64,000 nucleotides of DNA from Effrenium voratum (taxonomy: Eukaryota > Sar > Dinophyceae > Suessiales > Symbiodiniaceae): the NCBI GenBank assembly GCA_963377175.1, contig CAUJNA010000480.1, forward strand, positions 448,364 through 512,363, written 5' to 3'. The notes below the pieces were generated by a model. That model did no database searches. It was not told where the DNA came from and worked only from the letters and a program-made list of their open reading frames with translations. Positions 1-13,505 of this stretch are shown in pieces (within the stretch, counting starts at the first letter, position 1; every line of letters starts with the position of its first letter). The position numbers were made by a program, and so were the translations under genes.

Positions 1-341
1 TGGCCATGTGTGCCCACTAACTCCCCAAGAATTTGCAAGCCGGAAGTAACAAATCCCCCTGGAGCCTTCATGGGTGCTGTCGCTCTGCCCCCAAGCGAGC
101 TCGGAATGCCGACCTTGCGATGAAGGGACCTTAGGGCCATACCATTTTGGGAGGTGTGTTTGGGGGGTGGTGTGTTTCGAGGGAAGCAAAAGTCGCCTGA
201 AACATGCCATGATTGTACTACCAGCAGAGTTTGGGCAAGCTCTTTTTGGGTTCTTTTCGCGGAAGAAGCGGAAGAATCGGAGCACGGTTACCCTTTTCCC
301 CTTGTCATGGGAGTCACCCAGTCGACTTTTTCGACCCTTGC

Positions 342-3300
342 CAAGCCGCAGCTCTGCAGCAAGGGCGGCACCAGGTCCCGCAAGGACGGCGCCAGCAGCC
401 AGACCTGACAAGCCAAGCTCGAAGCCGCAAGTGGGCCCACACCCAGATCCGCATCCATTTGGGCACATTTTGCTTGGGAAGCCCCTTGTCCTCCATGGAA
501 ACTCACAGGTCAAACGCCGGAAATCATTGAACAAGCACAGGGTCCCAACTGCAACAGCCCACTTTTGACGCAGCAAGAGAGCACATGAAGTAAAAACAAA
601 TCCTCTCATACATGCAGCCGACGATTGGTGGCAAAGGTGCCAGGTTTTGCTGACAGCCAAACGTGCTCAAAGAGCGACAAACGTAGCCGTTGCTGTACCC
701 CGCCAACACAAGAAGCAAAGATATTCCCAGAAAAAATGTGGACATTGGAATGCCAAGCAAGAAACTAGTGTTAATGGCTACCTGGTGGTGTTTTGTTTTG
801 AACACGCTATGCTGTTAAACTCTTGCTGGAGGAACTCAACAAGACCAGAACCTCACGAGAGCCACGAATGAAAAGTGCGCACAAATCCATCCATCAACAC
901 AGTCCCCCGAAGATAACTCATAATATACCCCATAGTACCTTCATTTCAATACCTGCATTCCACAACAGCAAACACTCGCTTGCTCTCAGTCACTAGGGTG
1001 GCAAGAATCAAACACTCAAGTTGTTGGTAAAAGCTAACCCACTTCTCCCCCCTCCAAACAGTGCAGACCAAAGGCTCCCCCAACAAAGGTGTCTACACTG
1101 CTTTGCGGCACCCCCGCCTACCCAGTACCCTCCCCGGAACAGGCAACCACAATCAGATCAGAACCCGTTTGGCCGCCTGCTGGTCCAACAAAGGCAGCAG
1201 CCCAAAATCGAGGAAGAGTTCGAAGGCCTGGACCGCAGTTTTTGTGAAATCGGGCCGCCAACGACCAGGCGACCTTTGGATTCGGAGCTGAAAGCCTCCT
1301 CCGCATGCAACCCACTCATGCCCCGAGCATGGCAAACACAAAACGTGCACCCAGGAGAATAACAACACATGCATGCATGTAAGGCAAGACACGCGCAGAA
1401 CACATTGGGACAGTGGCTTTCCTTTGCAACTTACCGCAAGGACACCTGTGCCAAATTCCTTGCTCGAACTGCAGGGTGAAGCAAAAATGTCTGGTCGTTT
1501 TCAAAGGGGAGCCAAAAGCAGCTTGCCTAAAACTGGTGCAAAAAAGTGACACCTGTTAGATGCACATGTATCCCTAGTGTTTGGTTTGCACTGTCGGAAC
1601 GGCTGGCTGGCTTCCGCTTTCCTTGCGTGTCGACCTGTCGGCATGCCATGAATGTGCTGCGAGCCATGCCATAAAGTGTTCTCTCAATTTCCCACAACAT
1701 ATGTTGAAGGTTCACCGGTGATACAGCTTAACAATTGAACCGATGATGTTCCATGTTTGGTTCATACCATTCTCAAGAATAAAGTTCGCCATAGTTCTCC
1801 ATAGTTGTTTGTGTGCAATCGTCGCTTAATACCATGCATGTTCCTCTCTCAACCCCAAGTTGATCTGCCTGCAAGACTGGAAACTACTGGGCTGCTGGGT
1901 GGCCCTTTCAAAAGTTGAAGGTGAAACATCAACAATGCCATATCATACCCTATACAGCCCAACATCCAGTATACCCACCATACCCAGACAAAGCTGTATC
2001 TGTAGCCAAGCCCATCCCCGGATTTCGCTCGGAGTGGCTGGTGACTTCACCTTGCAGTGCTCCGCGAAGCGGAAGAAGGCCCGCAGCCGCGCGGCGCGCG
2101 CCGCCTCGGAGGTGTAGCCTGCAAAGCTCCGAACGCTTGGGTCAAAACAAGCCTCGAAGGGGCTGGGCAAAAGGGAACCAAAGGGAAACCAACCGTTTTC
2201 AACAGTTTTGGGGAATAGAGTGTACATAAAAGAAACACCCCAAGAAAGAAACTTTCGTCATGGATGAGGTCACAAACTCACGGTAGGTGGGGTCGTACAA
2301 GGGCTATGATAAGCTATGATAACGTGGCTAACGCTAAAATTCAGGAACGGCCCGTCCCTGATTCCATTTCCCAACGGTGAATCCGTATGAAAGTGCGGCC
2401 CCGTGTGTTTTCGCATTTCGAAAGGAGGGGCAGGAACTACTTGAGGAGCCATGCGAAACAAAAACGAATGCCTCTGATCCGGAACGTGATGAAATTCGCG
2501 CCTTTAAGCAGCAGGAGCACGAATACCGTGGAGTATGGCGCAACCACAAGGCAGGCGTCGTCCAGGAACGCTGAGTGACCTGGGCATGAGGTCCCTCACA
2601 CTCTGCGAAGAAGACCCAGGCACTTCAGTCATGCGGTCAAGCGTGCGTGAATCTCCTGGTGCCAGCGTCAATCAATGCATAGTGTGGGCCTGCTCTGCGC
2701 AGTGCGCTTGGTGGGTCCCTTGAAAGAGTGCGCTTCTCAAGCGACGCTTTTTTGGTTGAGGAAGGCAGCGGCAACAACAGCAAACAGCAATGACGAACAA
2801 CCAAACAACGTACAGTAGCAACTGCTTAGCTGCTGCACCAACAGCCAACACAATAGCTGTCAAATGTGCATACATTTGCACCAACAATCAATAAGCTACT
2901 TGGCTGAAGGTTAGCGATGGCATCACTCGTCCAACAGACCGGCAACAGAAAGGATTGCCTGTTGGTGTCATGACTTCGCACACCGAGCAAACATAGCAAC
3001 GGCGAAGCGAGTGAGATCGGCCCAAAAGTCAACATGTGTCTTGTCCTTTTGCAGGGCTCCAATCAGGTTCACGCTCCCAGGATTCCGTGTGCGTTCCATG
3101 TCACATCTCTCCTCCGAAGAGAAGCTCAATTCAAAGTGGCCGAAATAGGGATGTTGAAAACCACCTTTCACAAGGTTCAGCGTAGGCCTGTTTTGCGGCG
3201 TCAATCCAGGATGTGCTCGTGCTGTTACGTATCATTTGAGAGTTCCATGTCAACGTGTTTCCGCTTTCAAAAGCCTCAACCAATGAGTGAGTTTCGTTTT

Positions 3301-6300
3301 GGCTCAATGGTTTCCATGCCCAAACCCAAACTTGCTTCAGGAGCCTGGCTCCGACTCTGAGGGGCGTGCTTTTTTTTTGCGCCGACGCCTTGTTTCAACA
3401 CGACTAACCCCCGTTGTTTAAACAACCTTCAATTGGTTCTCCTTCAGAGCCAGGGTGAGGAGTTTGAAACATCTGTTGCAACCACCCCTGCGTCCTTTTT
3501 TTGTCGCTCAATCCCTGGAACAGCTAGCTTCCTCCATGTCCTCCATGGGCCTTTGGTTTGAGTGGGCCCTTCTCGAGCGCCGAGCGCCGAGCGCCGAGTG
3601 CCGAGTGTCAATCCAGGAACTCCTCCAAGGTCACCGCGAAGTTCTGCAGCTCCACCGCCATGGCCCGGTCCAGCAGCAGCTTCAGCGCCTCCCAGCCCAC
3701 CAGCCGCACCCAGCAGTCCACCGAGGCGTCCTCGGATCAAGTTGGACCCCTTGGGTCTTTTTAAAGGAACGGACAATAAGAACGAGAAACCAGTAACTAC
3801 TCAATTTTTTAGGGACCCTTCTTAAGGGACCGCTATTTTTAGATAGGCCCAAAGGAAACAAAGTGGCCACCCCAAATGCTTGGTGTCGAAGTAGTGTACT
3901 GCTTGATTGAGATACGGTATATCCAAATGGGGGTCCCTCCCGGTCGCTCCCACTTGCGGTCACGGCATGGAAAATAAACCTCGGAGACACACACTCAAGG
4001 CCTTTTGGCAGGGGCTTGCTTCACATACTTTCCAGCTCAAGGCCATGGTGAAATGGACAAAAGTCTAAGGCTAGCAAAGCCAGGGGCGGCGAAACCACAA
4101 CTGCACTCCTGAACCGTCCAACATGGCACCCCCCAGTGTAGAAAAACGTCCTTCTTGCAGGGGCTCTTTTTTGGGTAACGCTCAGCAAAGGAGCGCCGTA
4201 GAAAGCTAGGTGATGAATTGGGTCCCACTCAAGTTGATCGTTTCTCAGCGCTGTTGTGGTTTCCGTACCCTTCTTAGTACTCAAAAATTACCCTTTTTCC
4301 GCCACTAAGCCGGAAGCGGACAGATCCTGTGCAAAGCGACCTGGCCTACCAGAGTCTACTAAGAACCTTCCCTCAGGTCCCATAGTGTGTCTGTTCTTCC
4401 AAAAAGGGGCTTGCAACCCAACTAATCAAAGGTCTCCAAGCCTCTTTTTGAGCCCCCTCGAAAGGGCTCCGACGGATTCTTCTTGCAGGCAACCAAAACC
4501 CCCTACCAAATGGTGGGAGGGTATGGCTCGTTTAGCACGCTGAGAGTATCAGCCGAGACTCTGAGTCCAGGATTTGGAGCAACACCGGCAGCACCAAGCC
4601 AAAGCGGCCCCTAACGGACAAGGGAAAGCTGAAAATGGAACTGGGTTGCCCCAGGTTTGTGCACATCCAAGACCCAATCGGCTAGGTCAGATTGAGGGCT
4701 AACAAGACATTGTAGTTTCTTTTTCGGGATGAGGATCACATATTTCAAAAAAATGCTATGTAAGCATTGGCTTTGTGAATGGCAAGATGCAGCTGGGTAA
4801 GTTTGGCTAGTCAATGGGCTTGCCGCCAAACAAACCAAGTCAGCCAACGCGTGGGGGTGGCAGCACCTTTGTTTGGTGAAGCATCCTTCCACAAAAAAAA
4901 AAAAACACTCGACAGCATGTGTGGAAGAATCACCTGCTTCATCATGTAGCACAGCATGAGAAAAAATGGGGACTCCAAACACTTTAGGATAATTGGCCCC
5001 ATGAGAGCATTCGCACTCTTGGCAAGGACATCGTTGCCCTTACTCATGCCTCATTCAATTAAGAGCTTGTTGTCTATCAACATAGCCCGACAATCACCGC
5101 CAAGTCTAAGTGTTTTGTTCTTCATGCCATCGAACGACAAACATTGCCATTCCCTGCCTCAAGGCAGTGTAGTCTGACTTCAGCAGGAGCCAATGCATGC
5201 TCTTCACCTTTGCTGCCACGCTGGTTGAGCCATGTTCAGTATAGTCGCCTCCCTTTACTGGACAATAAATTGTTAGAGCAATTCCTGAGCACGGCCATCA
5301 TAGAGGGACGTCTTGCATTTCTGCACGGCTGGCTGGCTTGCTCTCTGGATGAGTCAAGACAAAACAATTTTGTCGGCCAGCTCACGTGGATGTCAAGTAG
5401 GTCATGACACTGACTTGGAGCTGTCGCTAGCAGCGGAGGTTGAAAAACAAGGTTGAAACATGTTGAAACCACTCTCAGCAAAGTTGACTTGGTCGAAAGG
5501 AAGCCGTAGCAGAAGGTCAAATGAAGTCAAATAGCCGTAGCTTGTGGCAAGGAGTAACCAACTGCCAAACCCAACGCCACGCTAGGCATGCGTCCGGGCC
5601 ACCAGCGCCAGCGCCACCGGAGTCGACGTCAGTTTGGCCGCGCGGGCCTTCAAAACGTTGATGGCGGCGGGGAGGTGCTCCTCCAAAACCTCGCAAAAGC
5701 TGCCGCCCAGTGCGCCCAAACCTCGGGTCAAGGTGTGAAAATGTGGAAATTGTTCAAAAAGGGGAGCTCTGTTTGTCAAAATGTCAGAGTTCGCATAGAG
5801 AAGCTGTGAAAGAAATCATGCTTTCGCTAGGGGGGCCGAGCCCAGCAAACCCAAGGCAAAAAGAAATGCTCACCAAGCCGCATGCCTCGGCTTCCTGCAC
5901 GTGCATGTGCCTGCGCAGGGCAGCGTCAGCCAAGGCTTGGCGGGAGTCCAGCCGCGCGCTGGACTTCGGAGGCCTGAACTTCCTCGGCTTGAGGCCGGCA
6001 ACCCGAGTCCAGCACGCCGAACAAACGCTGGCCAAGCGAGCGAACAAGCGAGCAACTTCGCAATCAAAAAAATAAATGACAGTGATTCGGGCTAGATGCC
6101 CCACATATATAACTCAAGATTCCCTAGAATCTTATGGCCTGGCATCTTTAATCTTGAATCTGGGCCTAGATTGAAACCGATTGAAACCGATTGAGCTTTC
6201 AATCGCGACTCAAGCTTCGAGAATGTCCGTGGACATGCGTCTGTTTTACTGCTATCCCCAAAGCCCCAAAAAGGGCAGACAACAACGCACATACCAGTGA

Positions 6301-7978
6301 ATTATTCAAACAGTTAGGTCCCTGGAGTATAGCACATATACAGTGCCCATAGCAATGGCCAATGGGCATACGAGCATACAAAGGGTATATGGGTGTCAGG
6401 GACACGTGGCTCAGCCCTTGAACATGTGCTGGATGCTTCCAAGAAGTCTTCCCTCGCGACGTGTTGCAAATCCTCCTGTCAGTGTTCATGTGCTAGACAT
6501 TGGCAAGAGACGCGGGGTGCAGAGAAGCGCCTTTCACATTTCATCTGCATATGACTATTTGCAATGAGGTGAAAGGGGATCAATTCCCAGGGCCAGGGCC
6601 CCCGATGCCTTTGACTGCAATATGGCAGGGTGATATTCTGGCCTGAATGGCAGTTTTGAAAGCGCAGCCAGCAAGTTGTCCAAAGCTGAAATTTGAGAAA
6701 GCGCCAATGATGCCACTGGTGGGCTCTCTGCCTTTCAGGGCAATCGGAACTCGACTGGACAGCCTGTTCTTGCATGACCTGCTTTCATGTTCAGTGCTGC
6801 CGGGGCGGTGACCGTCCTTTTGGGTTCCATGCGAATTTGCAGGGGCGTAAGAAATTGGTTCCTTGATATGTCTTGAACCAGGCGTCGGTCCCTTCGCTGT
6901 CCGGGGATTCCGAAGTGCGCGATCCTCCAGATTTTGCCTGTCAAGGTTGCGTAGGCAGTAGCGGCCAACTGCAAGGACACGCTTCAAAAGCAAAGAAGCA
7001 GGACCTTGGCGATGCCCCCGACACTTGTAAGCTAATGTCTCAAATTGTGTTGAAAGATTTGAGGCTTGTCAAAGTAGTTGGGCCGCAGAAGTGGTTACAA
7101 GCAATGAAACTTCTGTTGACTTCAAAAAGTTGAAGTTTAATAACGCACAGGTGGGGATATTCAACAAACATGCTTGAAGCAAGAGACTCCTTCCGGTGTA
7201 AAAACCAAAGGAACCTCTCAAGTTGTTTCGTGAAGTGGTTGCTCCATCAGCTTCCTGTCACCTCGCGGAGCTCAAAGGCAGCGGGCCCCCGAGCACTGCG
7301 CCCAGCAGAGCCAGCAGCCGCCCCCGAGACTTCTCGCTGGCATTCGCCAAGCGCTCCCACGGCGGCTGTTGCTCCGACTGAGGAGGGGGGGGGGGAATGA
7401 ATGGTGGCTGGGGAACTCTCTTGGTCAGGAAAAGGCCAGACGTGTTGTTTGACCACTTAATCTGCCCGGAAAGTCTGGAGAGGTAAAAGCAGACGCAATG
7501 GCGAGGGTGCCTGGCAGGAAAACTCAGAGGGGAACTCAGGCTGCCATGCCAGGTAAGGCCGGCTAAACATGCCACACGGTTGCAAAGCTAAGGGCAAACC
7601 AGTCGACGGGTCAATTCCCTCATCATTTCCCCCCACCTTTCGCTTCAACAAAAACAATGACATGGCCACTTTCTGACATGAAGGATGACTGGCAAGAAGG
7701 GACGGGGGTAAAGCTAGAATCATTCACAGGCGGGTACTCTGGCTCGCTTATCCCTCCGGCAAAAAACCATTCAGGAGAAGACAAAAACAAACATGGTTCT
7801 GGACACTGACCCTTTTCTGTGATACCAAGGTAGGCCATCCGACATCCCCGGACTACTTCAAAGAGGGTTCCTTTGGAATCACAGAACAACAGGCCTGCAG
7901 CCATGCACAAAGCAAAGTTGCACATGGCCATGCCTCTCCGAAGACGTATGCGTCCAGTTGCTGCAGATCAGCCGCCAT
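342..7978 (-). CDS. Multi-exon alpha-helical protein, 3' end beyond the left edge
   Basis: Proposed exons: 7978-7934 (or to 7883), 7377-7262, 5973-5874, 5721-5603, 3730-3608, 2118-2051 and 404-342. The start ATG at 7978 sits in CAGCCATGG and opens MAADLQQLDAYVFGE. Exon 7377 ends with two bases (AG) completed by the G opening exon 5973; exon 2118 ends in phase with 404. Exon 5721 joins 3730 in phase if a GT donor at 5602 is used; otherwise it ends at TAG 5584-5582. Exon 3730 either ends at TGA 3610-3608 or uses a GA donor overlapping that stop to reach 2118. The 5973-5721 junction needs a GC donor instead of the better-looking GTGAGC at 5873. The product is Leu/Ala-rich and helical (segments such as GWEALKLLLDRAMAVELQNF and ARLRAFFRFAEHCK), suggesting an alpha-solenoid, but I recognise no family. 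It may be two genes, the upstream one ending at 5582 or 3608. Confidence 0.55.
405..2050. other. Intron of the 342-7978 gene; no feature seen
   Basis: Between the last two exons of the left-edge gene. A plus-strand frame around 1140-1320 is open and moderately codon-like, but it has no convincing splice signals. I see no repeat array or RNA gene here. Confidence 0.4.
3580..3606. repeat. Short GC-rich tandem repeat just past an in-frame stop
   Basis: About three 9-bp units related to GAGCGCCGA lie immediately downstream (minus sense) of the TGA that closes the 3730-3608 exon frame. Confidence 0.6.
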
Positions 7979-9650
7979 GGCTGCCGGGTCAGCGGATTGC
8001 CTTAAGCAGGCATAAGTGCGTCAGGGGCCACCAGAAAAGGCCTGGTATGTGCTGAACTACAAGCATCGCTGCGTGCTGCACCCCACCAATAAACAACAAA
8101 ATCGGCAAAAACGAGACACGGAAAACCAAAAGTACCAAGAACGGTGAAGTAAATGATTCATGATTTCTTGCTAGCCGCTTCCGAAAGATGGCCATGATCT
8201 TCACTCTCATGACATGGACCGCCTGGGTCATTCCAGGCCAGGAGAAGAAACATCAGCTGTTGTAAATGACGTATGGCTGATTCATGTACGCTTTTGCAGA
8301 TCAACATGGAGCCCAGAACAAAATGTGCCAAAACTCATCTACCCTTGACCTCTTCTGGGTCTCTGGTAAAAGAAAAAAAGAAAAAAAATAAGGAAACAAA
8401 AAAAGGACGGGGGTACGCGCAAGCTTGAAGACAGCACACACTGCCACGAGAAATGTGAACTAATCCTTGCATCGCAGATTTATCAGCATGTTTTGGGTGA
8501 TGCACGGCGAGGATGGGGCAACTACTCTCGCAGTTGTCCCTGATAGCTCAAGTGCAAGTAAACCTTTCTTAAACGTCGCACGGACTCTGTCAACACTGTA
8601 CACTCAGCACTAAGTAGGGCTGAGCAATTGTTGGCAGGGTCTGTGCACGTTTCTGTGAGCCGTATTGTCGCTCCGCATACAGTCTGGGAGGAGTGCTCAT
8701 AACACAAGTCTGGGCATGCTTCCACGCCCTTTCTGATCGGCCCAGGTGTTTCTCAAAGACCAGGGGGAAACACTGCAAAACTAAACCCCTACCTCAAGCT
8801 GTGAACCGTGCGAAGTCAGACACTGTATTTCAGCGGCATACAGTTCCAAATGTGAAAATAAACTAGCTTATTCGGCTTCATCACAACTCATGTCAGAGAA
8901 AGGGTCAACATCAAGTCATGAGGACTTGCGAAACAATGTCCAGCAACTGGGGCACGAAAAGTGCCAACTGGTACCGGTGCATGCGCTTCGTGTGGATTAT
9001 TTTGCGGTCCGATGCCATCAGGCGCTGACGACATGTGTGACTCAGCGAACGCCGTTTCAAGAGGCGGAGTTCGAATGTATTCGAATGCATTCGCATGAAA
9101 ATGTTCGCACATGATGCGCGAAGCCCTCGATGATTATCGAGGTAATCTAAAGATGAGCCTGGACACTTAGCTTCCCGAAGGAAAACCAGTCCACAGCACA
9201 AAGGGAAAGCAGCAGTTGTCCAATTCACAGCTATGCGTATATAACGCACAACCTGCTTGAACCGAATAGATAGCGCCCTCAGCCGAAACAAAAGTATAAT
9301 TCGACGGCTTGAGGGAGCTCACAACAGCTTCAAATCTCTGGAATTTCCATCAATGCACCGGCCTGATTTGGAGACAAACCCTGAAACGACAAGGGGCGGC
9401 CTCGGCATGCTGCAATGTGCACAATCGTTTTTTGATGCTTAAGCTCCTTTGAATGAATGCTATGGGTGGCTCATTGCCAGAAATGTACCAGATCAAGTGC
9501 CTGTCAAAATTGGCGCCTGCTCCGTCAAATGCCTAAGGTGGAATGCAGAGCGCTTAAATAATGCCTGGACTTCTTCTGCCAAGCAAAAATGGAAAGTGAG
9601 GGCACAACAACCCCTGAGATGATTTTCTTAATTCTGACCTGTTAACTTCC
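7979..9650. other. Spacer between two minus-strand genes
   Basis: Separates the 3' end of the 9651-10911 gene from the proposed start at 7978, so it should hold a 3' UTR and a promoter. A 74-codon plus frame at 8890-9114 is open but has no splice or codon support. Nothing else recognised. Confidence 0.35.
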
Positions 9651-10911
9651 TCAGAACTCAGCAGGCACTAAGGTGTAAATAGCCTCCTCATCCTGTTGGG
9701 ATTCGAATAGCCTCTGGAACTTTGCCGGGTGGCGTCGCACAATCCTCAAGAATGCGTTCAAGCTTTTCACGTGCTGGTCGTGCTCTTGCCGTCCCGGCGC
9801 GGTAGGTCCACCAGCCGCAACGCCATGGTATGATGAGAAGCCCTGCACCGGGATGTCCGTCTCGTCCGAGGCGTCAACATCTCTGGATGCGCAGTACAGG
9901 TTCATATGTGGCGCCTTGCGATGTGCTGGGACAATACCTCGGCCGAACAGCGTGCCATGGTCAAAACTCGACGTCCGGGCCATGGTACAACTGACAAGAT
10001 TCGTCGCATTGGCTGACTACCCAGCCAACCCTGAGAAACTGATCTCTGAATGGCGCAGATAGACAAGGCCCAAACAAAGCGCATACAACGGCACATCTGG
10101 CAACTACCTGACCGCTCTGCGGGTCTTGCTTCTTCCTAGGGCTACAGCTGCAAAGACTGTCCTGCCGCGGGAAACAGCAAGATCCAAGGGAACACTTACA
10201 CAAATACCTGGTATAAATTTGGGAAACACCCTTTTAACTGCTCCCCTCAGAAAGAATTATACGTCAAAGAATCAACAAGCCCTGCTCATGACGCTTGCGG
10301 AAAAGGCACTTCCGAACCTGCGGGGGCGTGATCTATCTTTTGCCTTTGCCCGCTTCACTTCTGACTCACGACTCCGTGCCTTGTAGGTTGGACCATTGCC
10401 CAACGCTTGCTTCTAGTGCGGCAATGCCCGCATGAATGCTCTTGGGCAGCTCACTTGTGTGTTGGTTTGGACAGATCCTTTGACCCTGGCTGAGACGTTA
10501 CCTGCGCTTCTTCAGGTACCAGAGTGGAGGCTTATTTCCGTGTAGGCAGTCAGGCACGTTTCTTGATGACGTCACCACAGCGCATACCGAGGACAGTGCA
10601 GTCGTCCTGGTGCTCCTTACACAGCCTGCGTGTTTAAGGCGCCGGTGGTGTGCACAGGAGCTTTCAACTGGCAAAGGAAAGTTTGTATTTGCATCCGGTT
10701 CAATTATTGTAGGAGGGTCATGTCAGATCGGCGCTGCCTAAGTCTCGCCAGTGGAGTTACAAGCACGTTCTCAAATCAGTTAGCAACCACGAAATGTAGG
10801 CCGAATCTGACAAGTTCACCTTTTACTCCCATGTGCAAACATACACGACAGTGCCCAGTTGCTGATCGGTTCCAGTTCCGGCATCACGGGCGCGCTTGCT
10901 CCACACCCCAT
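9651..10911 (-). CDS. Small predicted N-myristoylated protein, paralogue A
   Basis: Two-exon model. Exon 1 (10911-10847) begins ATG with MGCGASAPVMPELEPISNWA; exon 2 (9882-9651) ends in TGA. The donor GTGTATG leaves two bases (TC) that the first base of exon 2 completes to Ser, so the phase agrees; the product is 98 residues. MGCGAS is a textbook dual lipidation context: Gly2 for N-myristoyltransferase, Cys3 for palmitoylation, and small residues at positions 5-6. The C-terminal exon carries HDQHVKSLNAFLRIVRRHP, shared almost exactly with the paralogue at 15058-15469. No known domain is recognised. The lipid signal suggests a peripheral membrane or cilium-associated protein; that is inference. 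Confidence 0.7.
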
Positions 10912-11339
10912 GTTGCAAGCCTTGAGCCACAGTAAAGCTGCTTCACATGTCGATTTGTTTACAGAAGCTGCACCCTCTTGTGCCTGCTCTGCAGAGGTTT
11001 GGTGTACGTTCTGTTCCAGCTGAACCGTGGCCGTGCACAACTACAACATCCCCAAAAAAGGAGGGCTACGCCTCTAAATAGCGTTTCCTCCCCCCCTGAA
11101 CAACCCAACCGCAGCAGCAAGCTCCAGTAATTCTTCTCAAAGGGAACCTTGAAACTGGCTCCAGTACTGCCGCTTCAAGACCTGCGGCTGCTATTGCAAC
11201 CAACAAATCCTTATTCAGAATCCTGTGGCTGTTTGAAGGGCCTTTTTGAAAACAACAAATGCCGGAAAACCTGAGCAACACAATTGGGAAACAACATCGG
11301 CAAATAGGTGGTTGCTCGCACTCACGCCCCGATACTTTT
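10912..11339. other. Upstream region of paralogue A
   Basis: Probable 5' flank of the 9651-10911 gene, ending at the tandem array. A minus frame continues upstream of the ATG, but codon-like sequence begins at MGCGAS. No core promoter motif recognised. Confidence 0.3.
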
Positions 11340-11785
11340 CTAGGGGAGCCCCCGGATGGTTACGTTCACTCACAAGGACATCCCCTCTCGAATTTTTGCT
11401 ACGGAAGCCCCCTGGATGGATATGTTCACTCACAAGGACATCCCCTCTCGACTTTGTTCTTCGGAAGCCCCCCGGATGGTTACGTTCACTCACAAGGGCA
11501 TCCCCTCTCGACCTTTGCTACGGAAGCCCCCTGGATGGTTACGTTCACTCACAAGGGCATGCCCTCTCGGCTTTTTGCACTCACAAGGACATCCCCTCTC
11601 GACTTTTTGCTACGGAAGCCCCCGGATGGTTGCGTTCACTCACAAGGGCATCCCATCTCGGCCTTTGCTACGGAAGCCCCCCGGATGGTTACGTTCACTC
11701 ACAAGGGCATCCCCTCTCGACTTTTTTCCAGGGAGCCCGCCGGATGGTTACGTATCCCCTCTCGACTTTTTGTATAGGGGAGCCC
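11340..11785. repeat. Tandem array, unit about 60 bp, roughly seven copies
   Basis: Units contain GGATGGTTACGTTCACTCAC followed by a CCCCTCTCGAC block and a TACGGAAGCCCC block. Copies differ by point changes; one internal copy (about 11577-11620) and the last are truncated. The unit is near a multiple of three, so several frames stay open (for example plus 11246-11890). I read those frames as repeat artefacts. Confidence 0.9.
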
Positions 11786-13505
11786 TGTTGGAGCACTTTC
11801 ACATTCAACAGGCCACTAAGCGCTGGATGGCTGCGTCGCGCAGCATTAGGAACTTCTTTTTTGGAGTGGTCCCCAAACCAGCAAACTTAAGATAACTTAG
11901 GCCTCTAAGCCTTTGAGCTGCGAAGAGCTTGGCATGAACCACCCTTTAAAAGAAAGGGCCAAGGTTCTGATTTGTAAATTTCACCTACCCCAAAAAAAAG
12001 TTGGACAGCAAAGAGATCAGGGCCTGTTGTGGGTAACCCCCTTTGTGCGACTGTTTGACCTTACCAAAAACAACATTGGTGGTCCCCAAACCAACAAAAA
12101 TTAAGATGACTTCTTTATTACAAACAGGTAAGGGCAAACAATCAATCTCACAAAGAGGGTTACCCACAAGAGGCTTTGATGGTTTAATGTGACTGTTTAA
12201 TGTCCAATTTCTTTTGGGGTGGGTGAAACTTGCAAATCAGAGCCTTAGCCTGTTACCTTTAAAGGGCAATACTTAATTAAGTAATGGTCCAATGTGATTT
12301 AGTGAACCCACTCTGATGAATGACGCGCCAATACTGCGTTAAAGGCGCCCACAGGGTTTGGCGCCTAAAAACCCTCTCATTTTTCGGGGGCACCTCCCAG
12401 AACCCCCTCTCATTAAAACCAACAACACATGCCCCTTCTGGCCCAAAGTTCGAGAAAAACACTAAAAACATAAGTTTAGAATTGCCCAAGCTATTGCCGA
12501 TGTGCTACTTGGCTCCCTTTCATGGTCTCAAGGGCTGCCATTCCAGAAATCAAAAAATGGCTAGCAGGAAACTGCAAACTTCTTGTTAAAACAAAAACAA
12601 GGTTTTACGAGCTCGGAAAGGGTAGCCCCCTCAAGGCTAGGCCCCCCCCGAATAACACAAAGCCCTCTCTGATTAATCAAGTCCCCTTCTCCAGCCAGAA
12701 ATATAAATTCTTTATGTTTTCCTATTGCAGTCCTATTGCAGTCCTATTGGCAAGACGGGGTCCACACAGGGAAGGACCGGAGAGGACCGGCCAGGTTCGC
12801 ATAAATCGGAGGGAGATTCAGGGGACCCCAAAATCCGGCTGGAGGAGTGGTTTACTTGTCAGGTTCCACCAGCACTGGGAAGAGGGTAAGTCTTGGCAAT
12901 ACCAAATTTAGAATTGGCAACACTATAGCAAGTACTAGCAGGAAAGTCGAACCCAGCACCCCAAATCTCACCAAAAGACGCCTGGTGGCTGGTCAAGGGG
13001 GGGGGGGCCTATTAAAGCAGCCCCAGTTTCTGTACCTAATCCGAAACCAATTTGTTTGGTGGGTGCTGGGGTAGCTTAAGGACTGATTAATCAAAGGCTA
13101 CAATTCGCGCGCCAAACCTGATGTCTAGAATCAGAGAAGAAATATTGGAAACCGTGGCATGCTGCAAGCGTAGAACATTTGGGCGAACTCCTGGAGCGTG
13201 CGCTGCACGCCTGTTCATGTGGCTCACATGCAGGGAAACATCAAAGCACTCCTTAGATACTCGCCGAGGAAGGGAATGTACACATACCTTGTTTTTTTTC
13301 TTTTGAACATGATGGCCCCTGGTAGCCCCAGGGCTACAGGACCCCTGGATGGCATCACACCTCTCGCTGAGTGGTTATATAATTATACATATATATATAT
13401 ACATACGGATTCCACGAGCTTGACAGTGCGAGTGGGCCGTGGAAACTGTATTTAGTTTTACCCTTGGCTTTGGGGTGGTTACAGTGCTTCATGAAGAGCT
13501 TGCGA
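11786..13505. other. Non-coding stretch
   Basis: AT-richer sequence with short open frames only. A (TA)n run lies near 13385-13405. No gene, RNA or mobile element could be supported. Confidence 0.4.

Noticed and set aside
3297..3307. Relic of the dinoflagellate spliced leader (TTTTGGCTCAA)
   Set aside because: Eleven bases match the leader's 3' part, but the upstream half does not and no retroposed coding sequence follows.
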